Source: Streptomyces lydicus
GTDB taxonomy: Bacteria; Actinomycetota; Actinomycetes; Streptomycetales; Streptomycetaceae
Direction: 5' to 3'
Assembly (NCBI RefSeq): GCF_004125265.1
Contig: NZ_RDTE01000003.1
Span: forward strand, 5,704,001-5,768,000
DNA length: 64,000 bases
Shown here: positions 8,772 to 16,585 of the stretch, in pieces
Layout of the letters: each line of letters opens with the position of its first letter
How positions within the stretch are numbered: the stretch's first letter is position 1
The notes under the pieces: generated by a model
The model's input: only the letters and a program-made list of their open reading frames with translations
What the model was told of the DNA's origin: nothing
Database searches by the model: none
Made by a program: the position numbers and the translations under genes

Positions 8772-9051
8772 GCCCGAGCGCGGGGCAGGTACGGGGACCC
8801 TCGTAGAGCCGACACCGCAGGTGTCGCACGGCGACGGCGACCACGAGCGCTTCGCCCACTATGTCCAGAAGGACAAGATCATGGCGAGCGCGCTCGACGG
8901 CACCCCCGTCGTGGCGCTGTGCGGCAAGGTCTGGGTCCCGGGTCGCGACCCGAAGAAGTACCCGGTCTGCCCCATGTGCAAGGAGATCTTCGAGTCCATG
9001 GGCGCCGGCGGCGACAAGGACAAGGGCGGCAAGGACGGCGGCAAGAAGTAG
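8758..9051 (+). CDS. DUF3039 family protein
   Basis: 97 residues. The central part HERFAHYVQKDKIMASALDG followed by CGKVWVPGRDPKKYPVCPMC is the conserved core of this small actinobacterial family. The spaced cysteines (CGK, then CPMC) suggest a zinc site. The tail is a Lys/Asp/Gly low-complexity run. The ATG at 8758 is used; an in-frame TTG at 8749 is possible. The start lies inside the 3' end of the MFS gene, so the two are probably co-transcribed. The function is unknown. Confidence 0.85.
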   Translation: MSTLEPERGAGTGTLVEPTPQVSHGDGDHERFAHYVQKDKIMASALDGTPVVALCGKVWVPGRDPKKYPVCPMCKEIFESMGAGGDKDKGGKDGGKK

Positions 9052-9068
9052 CAGCCGCCGTCCCGCGG

Positions 9069-9163
9069 GGCGCCTCACCGTGCGTGGGGTGCCTCGCCGT
9101 CGGTGGCGGGCCTCGCCGTCGGTGACGCCGCACCGTTCGTGAGGCGTCCCGCCGTCCGTGGCG
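9069..9163 (+). repeat. Five-unit degenerate 19-bp tandem repeat after the DUF3039 gene
   Basis: Five consecutive 19-base units start 18 bases past the stop, for example GGTGCCTCGCCGTCGGTGG and CGGGCCTCGCCGTCGGTGA. Units 2 and 3 are the most similar and the outer ones have drifted. Confidence 0.75.
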
Positions 9164-10302
9164 CGCCCCGCCCCGTGAGGGGCCCTGCCGCCTGCCACCC
9201 GTCCCCATCCCGCCCCGGCACGGCCGGTCTTCGGCCCGTTCGCGCCGGACCGCCCCGGTCGGCGAGGGCGGGCTGCAGAGCTGGTTCATCCGATCCATCC
9301 GGCACTTCGCCCGCCGGCTCGCCGCCTGCCACCCGCGGCCCGCGGCTGACCGGCCGGGACGGAATCCTGGAAGGCGGACCGCCGAGGGTGCCGCGGTCTC
9401 CTCCTGGCGCGGCCGCGCGGGAGGTGTCGCCGCCGCGAAATCCGGCCATGCCGTCGTGATGTGCCCCGACGGCAGGCGTACCTGGACCGCCGTCAGCACC
9501 CCTCCCGGACGAGCCGGTGCCGACCGGCTTCGTACGGCCCCCGGAGGGCGTCTACCGCCACGAGCCCATATCGCCGGAACTGACCGCGGACCAGACCAGA
9601 CCAGGCCAGACCAGACCGGACCAGGCCGCACACGTCCTCGGTACCCAGGCTCATGCCTGGACCGACGTCATGGGCCGTCAGCAGCGCCTCGATCACCAGG
9701 ATTTGCCCGGCCGGCGGGCCGGCCGGTTGGCCGACCGGCCGCCTTCACCGAGGTCGCCCGGTCGCGGCTGCCCGTACCGGCCGACCGCGACTGCCAGGAC
9801 TTCACCCGGCGGATGGTTGTCCACTACGCCGCCTCGGCGCCCCCGGCGTCGGCCACCGCCCGCCCGGCGGCCCCCACCCCTGGCAGAAACGGCCCGGGGT
9901 GCTCGGACGCCCGATCGACGGGGCGCCCCCAAACGTGTGAGCCCCCGTGCAAGGAGGGCGCCCGTACGGCCGGACCCTGGGACGGTGGTCCGGTACGGCG
10001 TCACCCCGCACCGCGGCACATTTGTGGCCGGGTATCGCCGTACCGGGCACTGCTGACCCGGCATCGCCGTAGCGGCGGTGTGCGCCCGGCCGGACGCCTC
10101 CGCCGGTGCGCCACACCGCAGTTCCCGCACGGCCGGCGGCGGACGAAACCGGACCAGCACCTCGTCCGGGGACGGATCGCCGGTTCGCGGACCCTCGCGC
10201 CGGGGGCCCGGGAAGATGTGCCAGAGTTGCCACGTCCGGGCCGTGAGCACGTACCGTACGGCGGAGCGGAACTGCCGGGACACCGGGGAAGGGGCAGCTG
10301 GC
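9164..10302. other. Gene-free stretch of about 1.1 kb before the molybdenum-hydroxylase operon
   Basis: Long open frames exist on both strands here, but none shows a recognisable protein, a good start site or Streptomyces-like third-position bias across its length. Seven GACCA-like pentamers lie at 9589-9623. A loose repeat of GTATCGCCGTA / GCATCGCCGTAGCGG lies around 10030-10080. The last ~100 bases should hold the promoter of the operon at 10303. It may be a decayed gene region. Confidence 0.6.
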
Positions 10303-11199
10303 TTGACCACGCACGCACCGCACGCGTCGCACACGGTGACGTTGCCGGCCTCGCTCGACGAGGCGGTGGCGGCGCTGACGGCCATGCCTGCCGCCGTGCC
10401 CGTCGCGGGCGGCACCGACCTCATGGCGGCGGTCAACGCCGGACTCCTCAGACCCGCAGGCCTGGTGGGCCTCGGCCGGATCAGCGAGATGCGCGGCTGG
10501 CAGTACCTGGACGGCCATGCGCTGCTCGGTGCCGGCCTCACCCTCGCCCGTATGGGACGCCCCGACTTCGCCGCGCTGATCCCGGGGCTCGCCGCCGCCG
10601 CCCGCGCGGCCGGCCCGCCGCAGGTCCGCAACGCCGGCACCCTCGGCGGCAACATCGTGACCTCCGCCCCCACGGGCGACACCCTCCCGGTGCTCGCCGC
10701 CCTCGAAGCCACGGTGATCATCGCCGGCCCCGGGGGCAGCCGCCGTGAGATCCCGGTCAGCCACCTCCTGGCCGGCCGGGAGATGCTGGGCCCCGGCGAA
10801 CTCGTCGGCTTTGTGCGGGTGCCGCTGCTGCACGCCCCGCAGACCTTCCTCAAGGCCACCGGCCGTACCGGCCCCGGCCGGGCCACCGCCTCCGTCTCGC
10901 TCGTCCTGGACCCGGCCCGGCGCGGGGTGCGCTGCGCGGTGGGCGCGGTCGCCGCCATGCCGCTGCGCCCGCTGGAGGCCGAGCAGTGGGTGGCCTCGCT
11001 CATCGACTGGGACGGCGAACGCGGCCTGGTGCCCGAGGCGCTGACGGCCTTCGGTGACTACGTCGCCGCCGCCTGCATCCCGGACCCGGCGCCGCCCGAG
11101 GACGGTTCGGAACCGGCCGCCCTGCCGCCGGCCGCACTCCATCTGCGCCGTACGGTGGCCGCCCTGGCCCGCCGCGCACTGGGGAGGGCGCTCTCATGA
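10303..11199 (+). CDS. FAD-binding subunit of a molybdenum-hydroxylase-like complex (CoxM/XdhB-like)
   Basis: 298 residues. It carries the two FAD/pyrophosphate motifs of this family: AGGTDLMAAVN at about residues 33-43 and QVRNAGTLGGNI near 107-118. In known complexes this subunit moves electrons from the 2Fe-2S clusters to an acceptor through FAD. A TTG at 10303 is taken as start because GGGGAAGGGG lies about 8 bases upstream and the protein similarity begins there. It is the first gene of the operon, followed with ATGA overlap by a 35-codon ORF. The order FAD, Fe-S, Mo matches CO-dehydrogenase-type operons. Confidence 0.85.
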   Translation: MTTHAPHASHTVTLPASLDEAVAALTAMPAAVPVAGGTDLMAAVNAGLLRPAGLVGLGRISEMRGWQYLDGHALLGAGLTLARMGRPDFAALIPGLAAAARAAGPPQVRNAGTLGGNIVTSAPTGDTLPVLAALEATVIIAGPGGSRREIPVSHLLAGREMLGPGELVGFVRVPLLHAPQTFLKATGRTGPGRATASVSLVLDPARRGVRCAVGAVAAMPLRPLEAEQWVASLIDWDGERGLVPEALTAFGDYVAAACIPDPAPPEDGSEPAALPPAALHLRRTVAALARRALGRALS

Positions 11200-11303
11200 G
11201 CGAGCGCAGCGTGCAGGTCCCCCCGGCCGGAGACCGGGAGATCATCATCGAAAGGTGCGCGCCTCGCGAAGGCGGGGCCGAGCGAAGTGAGGGCTCGGCA
11301 TGA
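11196..11303 (+). CDS. 35-residue coupled small ORF, copy 1
   Basis: A 35-codon ORF fills the gap between the FAD and Fe-S subunit genes exactly. Its ATG overlaps the upstream stop (ATGA at 11196-11199) and its TGA overlaps the start of the next gene (ATGA at 11300-11303). It begins MSERSVQVPP and contains IERCAPRE and AERSEGSA. It has the same length as the ORF at 13738 and is identical to it at 18 of 35 positions by my alignment. It could be a real microprotein, or an intergenic repeat that keeps ribosomes moving between subunit genes. No function is known. Confidence 0.5.
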   Translation: MSERSVQVPPAGDREIIIERCAPREGGAERSEGSA

Positions 11304-13741
11304 GCGACGCCGACAACCGCCATCCGTACCAGCCGCACCCCGAACACGGCTGGCAGCCGCTGCCGCAGGGCGGCGAGTACGAGTCGGAGGCGACGGCCTT
11401 CGTGCAGCTCCCGGAGGACTTCGCCACCGGGGCATACGGCGGCGGATCGCCCCGGTACAACACCCCGGGCACCGAACCGCTCGCCGCACCCGGCCACGGC
11501 TACACCCCGCCGGCCTCCTTCACCCCGCACGAGCCCACGCCGCCGGCCGCGGGCACCGATCCGTCGGCCACCGGCCAGTGGACGATGCCCTTCGCCGACC
11601 CCTCGGCCGGATACGCCGACCCGTCCGCCGGGTACCCGGCCCAGGCGGAGTACGCGGCCCACCACGGCGCCCCCGAGGGCTACCACGGCGACGCCCCCGA
11701 GGCCGCCCGGTCGTGGCACGGCGACCCGGTGGACTGGCCCGTCGCGGGCAGCCCGGAGGCGGGCAACCACGGCACCTGGTCGGTCCCCGCGGCGGCGGAC
11801 GACGGCCTGGAGGAATCCGGCGAATACCTGGTCGGCGACGACGGACTGACGGGGTATACGGCACCGTCGGGCGGACATCCGGGCCACATCAGTCAGCCTG
11901 ACCACCCCGGTCACTCCGGTCATTTGGGCCACCCTGCCCATGAGGGGCATCACGGACACCACCACGGTCCTGCGGGGGCCGGGGGTGCCACCGGTTACCA
12001 GGGGGGCGGGTACCCGGGCGCCGGTGCGTACGACGGCGCCGGGAACCCGGCGGACACCGGCGCGGCCGCCGGTACCGGGCACTGGAACTTCAGCACCGGG
12101 CTGACCGCCACCGGCGGAGCCGAAGCGCATCCCGCGGCGCCGCACGACGCCTCACACGGTGGCGTGGTGCCCGCTCACTTCGGCGGCGCCGCGGACGACC
12201 CGTACGCGCACGAACACGGCCTCCCGGGCCACGGCGCCGAGCCGGAGGCCGAACGGCCGGGCGGCACCGACCCGTCGGGCGGCGACCCGTACGGGACGGG
12301 CGCGGGTGTCCCGCACACGGCGGCAGGCGGCGCGGCAGGCGGGGCGACCGGGCACTGGTCGCTGCCGGCCGACGCGCTGGCCCAGTGGCCGCCCCCCGGG
12401 GACATGGCGCAGCCGCCGCACGACGGGGCGCGGCGGCAGGAGCCGGCGCAGCGGCACGACGGGACGACGGACGCGCCCGGCGGCGCGGCCGACTGGACGG
12501 TCCCGGCGGCGGCAGGCGAACAGCCCGCGGATTCCGGCGAGTTCGCGCGCACGGACGCGGCCGGGCACGTGACGCCCGCCGCCCCGGGTACCGACGGCCA
12601 CGCCGACGACGCTGTGCCGCAGCACGGTGAGCACACCGGCCGCACGGATCTCGGCGGCCGCACGGACCTCGATGGTCCGGCGGACCCGCGAGGCGCCGGG
12701 CGCACCGGCGAGAGCTCAGTGGCGGACGACCACGTCAGGACGGACGCTCATGCCGGGGCGCCCGGCAATGCCGGGGCGCCCGGCAATGCCGGGGCGCACG
12801 CACATGCAGGGGCCGACGAGACCCCAGGAACGAGCGGAACCCTCGGAACGAGCGGGCCTCCCGGAGTTGCCGAGTCCCCCAAAGTTGCCGGTTCCCCCGG
12901 AGTTGCCGAGACCCCCGGCGAGGACCGCAGCGGCACCGCCGAAGCCACCGACAGCAGCAGCGACGGCGACAGCGGTAACGAGAGCGGGATTCCGGCCGGT
13001 GGCACCGAGGGTCCGCTCGGCGCCGAGGCGCCGGGCGGGGCCGACGTGGCGGGCGCCCCCGACACCCCCGACACCCCCGAGGCTTCCGACACCCCTGCCG
13101 CCGAAGCCTTCGACGAACACCCCGCCGCCTCCTACGTCCTGCGGGTGAACGGCATCGACCGGCCGGTCACCGACGCCTGGATCGGCGAGTCGCTGCTCTA
13201 CGTGCTGCGCGAGCGGCTGGGCCTGGCCGGCGCCAAGGACGGCTGCTCGCAGGGCGAGTGCGGGGCCTGCTCCGTCCAGGTGGACGGCCGGCTGGTGGCG
13301 TCCTGCCTGGTGCCCGCGGCCACCACGGCGGGCAGTGAGGTCCGTACCGTCGAAGGGCTCGCGCAGAACGGTGAGCCCTCCGACGTGCAGCGCGCGCTGA
13401 CCGCCTCCGGTGCGGTGCAGTGCGGCTTCTGCGTACCGGGGATGGCGATGACCGTCCACGACCTCCTGGAGGGCAATCACGCCCCCAGCGAGCTGGAGAC
13501 CCGTAAGGCGCTGTGCGGCAACCTCTGCCGCTGCTCGGGCTACCGGGGGGTGCTGGACGCCGTCGACGAGGTCGTCAAGGCCCGTGCGGAGTCGGCCGAG
13601 GCCGCCTACGGCCCGGCGGACGACGACGCGGACGGGACGGGGCCGGCGGACACCGCCCGCATCCCGCACCAGGCAGGCCCCTCGGACCCCATGGGCCACG
13701 CCCCGCACGACCAGGATCCGCACACGGGAGGCTCCGCATGA
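11300..13741 (+). CDS. 2Fe-2S subunit with a ~600-residue disordered N-terminal extension
   Basis: 813 residues. Only about residues 608-765 are the normal two-cluster domain (usual family length ~160): C649, C654, C657 and C669 for the plant-type cluster, and C708, C711, C743 and C745 for the second. Residues 1-607 are Gly/Pro/Ala/Asp/His-rich low complexity. They include five copies of a Trp motif of the form TGxW(S/T)xP (at 91, 158, 259, 350 and 397), a His-rich stretch (about 192-222) and short GAPGNA and PGVAESP repeats. Two of the Trp motifs are followed by SGE(Y/F). The role of the extension is unknown. ATGA coupling at both ends places it in the operon. Confidence 0.83.
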   Translation: MSDADNRHPYQPHPEHGWQPLPQGGEYESEATAFVQLPEDFATGAYGGGSPRYNTPGTEPLAAPGHGYTPPASFTPHEPTPPAAGTDPSATGQWTMPFADPSAGYADPSAGYPAQAEYAAHHGAPEGYHGDAPEAARSWHGDPVDWPVAGSPEAGNHGTWSVPAAADDGLEESGEYLVGDDGLTGYTAPSGGHPGHISQPDHPGHSGHLGHPAHEGHHGHHHGPAGAGGATGYQGGGYPGAGAYDGAGNPADTGAAAGTGHWNFSTGLTATGGAEAHPAAPHDASHGGVVPAHFGGAADDPYAHEHGLPGHGAEPEAERPGGTDPSGGDPYGTGAGVPHTAAGGAAGGATGHWSLPADALAQWPPPGDMAQPPHDGARRQEPAQRHDGTTDAPGGAADWTVPAAAGEQPADSGEFARTDAAGHVTPAAPGTDGHADDAVPQHGEHTGRTDLGGRTDLDGPADPRGAGRTGESSVADDHVRTDAHAGAPGNAGAPGNAGAHAHAGADETPGTSGTLGTSGPPGVAESPKVAGSPGVAETPGEDRSGTAEATDSSSDGDSGNESGIPAGGTEGPLGAEAPGGADVAGAPDTPDTPEASDTPAAEAFDEHPAASYVLRVNGIDRPVTDAWIGESLLYVLRERLGLAGAKDGCSQGECGACSVQVDGRLVASCLVPAATTAGSEVRTVEGLAQNGEPSDVQRALTASGAVQCGFCVPGMAMTVHDLLEGNHAPSELETRKALCGNLCRCSGYRGVLDAVDEVVKARAESAEAAYGPADDDADGTGPADTARIPHQAGPSDPMGHAPHDQDPHTGGSA

Positions 13742-13845
13742 ACGAGCGCGGAACGAAGGTCCCCCGGTCCGGCGGCCGGGGCACAGACATCGAGACCTGC
13801 GCGCCGATCGAGTGCGAGGCCGGGCGAAGCGAGGTTGCGGCATGA
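13738..13845 (+). CDS. 35-residue coupled small ORF, copy 2
   Basis: A second 35-codon ORF, between the Fe-S and Mo subunit genes, with ATGA overlaps at both ends (13738-13741 and 13842-13845). It begins MNERGTKVPR and contains IETCAPIE and AGRSEVAA. It aligns without gaps to the ORF at 11196, sharing Cys21-Ala-Pro, the C-terminal RSE and a GAGCG(C/A)A-type nucleotide core. The matching length, position and sequence suggest duplication of one unit. It could be a peptide gene or a spacer repeat. Confidence 0.5.
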   Translation: MNERGTKVPRSGGRGTDIETCAPIECEAGRSEVAA

Positions 13846-16184
13846 GCGGCACGTCCGACGGCGCGGGTGCCGTCACCGCGACCACCCCCGCGGCGGGCGT
13901 CCCGGTCCCCGCCGAGGAGCCGCTGCGCGGCCTGGGCGTGTCCCTGCCGCCCGCCGACGCACCGGCCAAGGCCGAGGGCACCTTCCCGTACGCCGCCGAC
14001 CTGTGGGCCGAGGGGCTGCTGTGGGCCGCGGTGCTGCGCTCACCGCACCCGCGGGCACGGATCCTGTCGATCGACACCAAGCACGCCGCGGAGATGCCGG
14101 GCGTGCGGGTCGTCGTCACGCACGAGGACGTCCCCGGCGACGCGGGGCACGGCCGGGGCACCGCCGACCGTCCGGTCTTCGCCAAGGACGAGGTCCGCCA
14201 CCACGGCGAGCCGATCGCCGCGGTGGCCGCCGAGCACCCCGACACGGCCCGCCTGGCGGCTGCCGCCATCGCCGTCGAGTACGAGGTCCTGGACGCGGTC
14301 ACCGACCCCCAACTGGCCTTCGAGGCCGAGCCGTTGCACCCGGACGGCAACCTCATCCGGCACATCCCGCTCCGCTACGGCGACCCCGATGTGGTGGGCG
14401 AGGTGATGGTCGAGGGGCTGTACCGGATCGGCCGCCAGGACCCGGCGCCCATCGGGGCCGAGGCCGGGCTCGCGGTGCCGCGCCCCGACGGCGGGGTGGA
14501 GATCTACACCGCCTCCACGGACCCGCACACCGACCGCGATCTCGCCGCCGCCTCCTTCGGGCTGGAACCGGACCAGGTCAAGGTCGTGGTGACCGGTGTG
14601 CCCGGCGCCACCGCCGACCGCGAGGACCCCGGCATCCAACTCCCGCTCGGCCTGCTGGCCCTGCGCACGGGCTGCCCCGTCAAGCTCGCCGCCACCCGCG
14701 AGGAGTCCTTCCTCTCGCACGCCCACCGCCACCCCACGCTGCTGCGCTACCGCCACCATGCGGACGCCGACGGCACGCTGGTCAAGGTGGAGGCCCAGAT
14801 CCTGATGGACGCCGGTGCCTACGCGGACACCTCCGCCGACGCGCTGGCCGCCGCCGTCTCCTTCTCCTGCGGCCCGTACGTCGTCCCGCACGCCGTGGTC
14901 GACGGCTGGGCGGTACGCACCAACAACCCCCCGTCCGGCCATATGCGCGGCGAGGGCGCGCTGCAGGTCTGTGCCGCCTACGAGGGCCAGATGGACAAGC
15001 TGGCCGCCCGGCTGGGGCTGGAGCCCGACGAGATCCGGCTGCGCAACGTCATGGCCACCGGGGACCTGCTCCCCACGGGACAGACGGTGACCTGCCCGGC
15101 CCCGGTCGCCGAACTCCTGCACGCCGTCAAGGAAGCGCCGCTTCCCGAGCTGCCCAAGGATGCGCCCGAAGCGGAGTGGCTGCTGCCGGGCGGCCCCGAG
15201 GGGGCGGGCGAACCGGGCGCGGTGCGCCGCGGTGTCGGCTACGCGCTGGGCATGGTGCACATGCTCGGCGCCGAGGGCACCGACGAGGTCTCCACCGCCA
15301 CCGTCAAGGTCAGCGGCTCGGTGGCCCATGTCATCTGCGCCGCCGTCGAGACCGGATCGGGGTTCTCCACCCTGGCGCGGCAGATCGTGCAGGAGACGCT
15401 CGGCGTCGACGAGGTGCATGTCGCCGGCGTCGACACCGACCAGCCGCCGGCCGGCCCGGCCTGCCACGGGCGGCACACCTGGGTCTCCGGCGGCGCCGTC
15501 GAGCGCGCCGCCAAGATGGTCCGTACGCAGCTGCTGCAGCCGCTGGCCCACAAGTTCGGGATGTCCACCGAGCTGCTGCAGATCAACGACGGCAAGATCA
15601 CCTCCTACGACGGGGTGCTCAGCACCACCGTCGCCGAGGCACTGGACGGCAAGGAGCTGTGGGCCACCGCCCAGTGCCGCCCGCATCCGACCGATCCGCT
15701 GGACGAGAGCGGCCAGGGCGACGCGTTCGTCGGTCTCGCCTTCTGCGCGATCCGCTGTGTCGCCGATGTCGACATCGAGCTCGGCACCATCCGGGTCGTG
15801 GAGATGACCGTCGCCCAGGACGTGGGCCGGGTGCTCAACCCCCGCCAGCTGCGGGCCCGTATCGAGGCCGGGGTCACCCAGGGCCTCGGTGCCGCCCTGA
15901 TGGAGAACCTGCGCACCACCCGCGGCCAGGTCCGCCACCCCGACCTCACCGGCTACGCGCTGCCGACCGCCCTGGACGCCCCGGACATCCGCATCGTCAA
16001 ACTCGTCGAGGAACGGGACGTGATCGCCCCCTTCGGCGCCAAGCCCGCCAGCGCGGTCCCGGTCGTCACCGCACCGGCAGCCGTCGCCTCCGCGGTCCGC
16101 GCCGCCACCGGCCGCCCCATCGGCCGCCTCCCGATCCGCCCCCAGGCGGCGGTGGCCCAGGCGGTGCAGCAGCAGGGGGCTTGA
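13842..16184 (+). CDS. Molybdopterin-binding-type subunit of an XDH/CODH-like complex with degenerate active-site motifs
   Basis: 780 residues with the family's layout: an N-terminal domain (GTFPYAADLWAEGLLWAAVLR), RGEGALQ and MDKLAARLGLEPDEIRLRN in the middle, and GAKPASAVP near the C-terminus (732-740). Three signatures that contact the cofactor or substrate in active enzymes are altered. The usual Ser-Thr-Gln reads Ser-Thr-Asp (D227). The Gly-rich GGFGGK loop reads GVPGATADRED (252-262). The catalytic Glu of the C-terminal GAKGxGE is Ala738. The protein is therefore either catalytically unusual or a structural pseudoenzyme. It is the last gene of the operon, with a hairpin 140 bases downstream. 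Confidence 0.82.
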   Translation: MSGTSDGAGAVTATTPAAGVPVPAEEPLRGLGVSLPPADAPAKAEGTFPYAADLWAEGLLWAAVLRSPHPRARILSIDTKHAAEMPGVRVVVTHEDVPGDAGHGRGTADRPVFAKDEVRHHGEPIAAVAAEHPDTARLAAAAIAVEYEVLDAVTDPQLAFEAEPLHPDGNLIRHIPLRYGDPDVVGEVMVEGLYRIGRQDPAPIGAEAGLAVPRPDGGVEIYTASTDPHTDRDLAAASFGLEPDQVKVVVTGVPGATADREDPGIQLPLGLLALRTGCPVKLAATREESFLSHAHRHPTLLRYRHHADADGTLVKVEAQILMDAGAYADTSADALAAAVSFSCGPYVVPHAVVDGWAVRTNNPPSGHMRGEGALQVCAAYEGQMDKLAARLGLEPDEIRLRNVMATGDLLPTGQTVTCPAPVAELLHAVKEAPLPELPKDAPEAEWLLPGGPEGAGEPGAVRRGVGYALGMVHMLGAEGTDEVSTATVKVSGSVAHVICAAVETGSGFSTLARQIVQETLGVDEVHVAGVDTDQPPAGPACHGRHTWVSGGAVERAAKMVRTQLLQPLAHKFGMSTELLQINDGKITSYDGVLSTTVAEALDGKELWATAQCRPHPTDPLDESGQGDAFVGLAFCAIRCVADVDIELGTIRVVEMTVAQDVGRVLNPRQLRARIEAGVTQGLGAALMENLRTTRGQVRHPDLTGYALPTALDAPDIRIVKLVEERDVIAPFGAKPASAVPVVTAPAAVASAVRAATGRPIGRLPIRPQAAVAQAVQQQGA

Positions 16185-16323
16185 GGTGGGGGGACACGGT
16201 CCGGCGCTTGCGGACGAGGTGCGGCCGTGCGGCTCTGGAACCGCAGCTGAAGAGCGAGCACCGGATTCGCCTCAAGCGACCGGACATGCAGGTCAAGAAA
16301 CCGAACGACCGACGAACAGTGGT

Positions 16324-16353
16324 GGGCCGGTCTCCCCTAGAGGAGACCGGCCC
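16324..16353. terminator. Hairpin between the molybdenum-hydroxylase operon and tRNA-Cys
   Basis: GGGCCGGTCTCC pairs perfectly with GGAGACCGGCCC around a 6-base loop. It lies 3' of both the plus-strand operon and the minus-strand tRNA gene, so it can terminate both. Confidence 0.75.
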
Positions 16354-16381
16354 ATCCGTCGCCCCTGGTCGGAGGCTATAG

Positions 16382-16453
16382 AGGCCGTGGCGGGATTCGA
16401 ACCCACGTAACTCGCTTTGCAGGCGAGCCCCTGAACCACTCGGGCACACGGCC
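16382..16453 (-). tRNA. tRNA-Cys (anticodon GCA)
   Basis: 72 nucleotides folding as a cloverleaf. The acceptor is GGCCGTG with CACGGCC, the anticodon arm CTCGC-CTGCAAA-GCGAG, and the T arm GTGGG-TTCGAAT-CCCGC. The discriminator is U, as expected for cysteine tRNA. CCA is not encoded. The D stem is short (3 bp). Confidence 0.9.
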
Positions 16454-16585
16454 GGGTTGGTGTGCTGAACCTGACTGTATGCCGCGTGGTGGGGTGTTCG
16501 GCAAGAGTGCGGAGCGAAGTGGCGTGAAGCTGCAATACGGGGCAACGCGGGGCAACATGCCGTTCATGAAGTGAGGCTCGGGGGC

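Noticed and set aside
9456..10748. 430-codon plus-strand frame before and into the FAD subunit gene
   Set aside because: The second half overlaps the real FAD-subunit gene in another frame and the first half is Arg/Pro-rich low complexity.
13835..16381. 848-codon frame parallel to the Mo-subunit gene
   Set aside because: Out-of-frame Arg/Gly/Ala-rich shadow of the real subunit.
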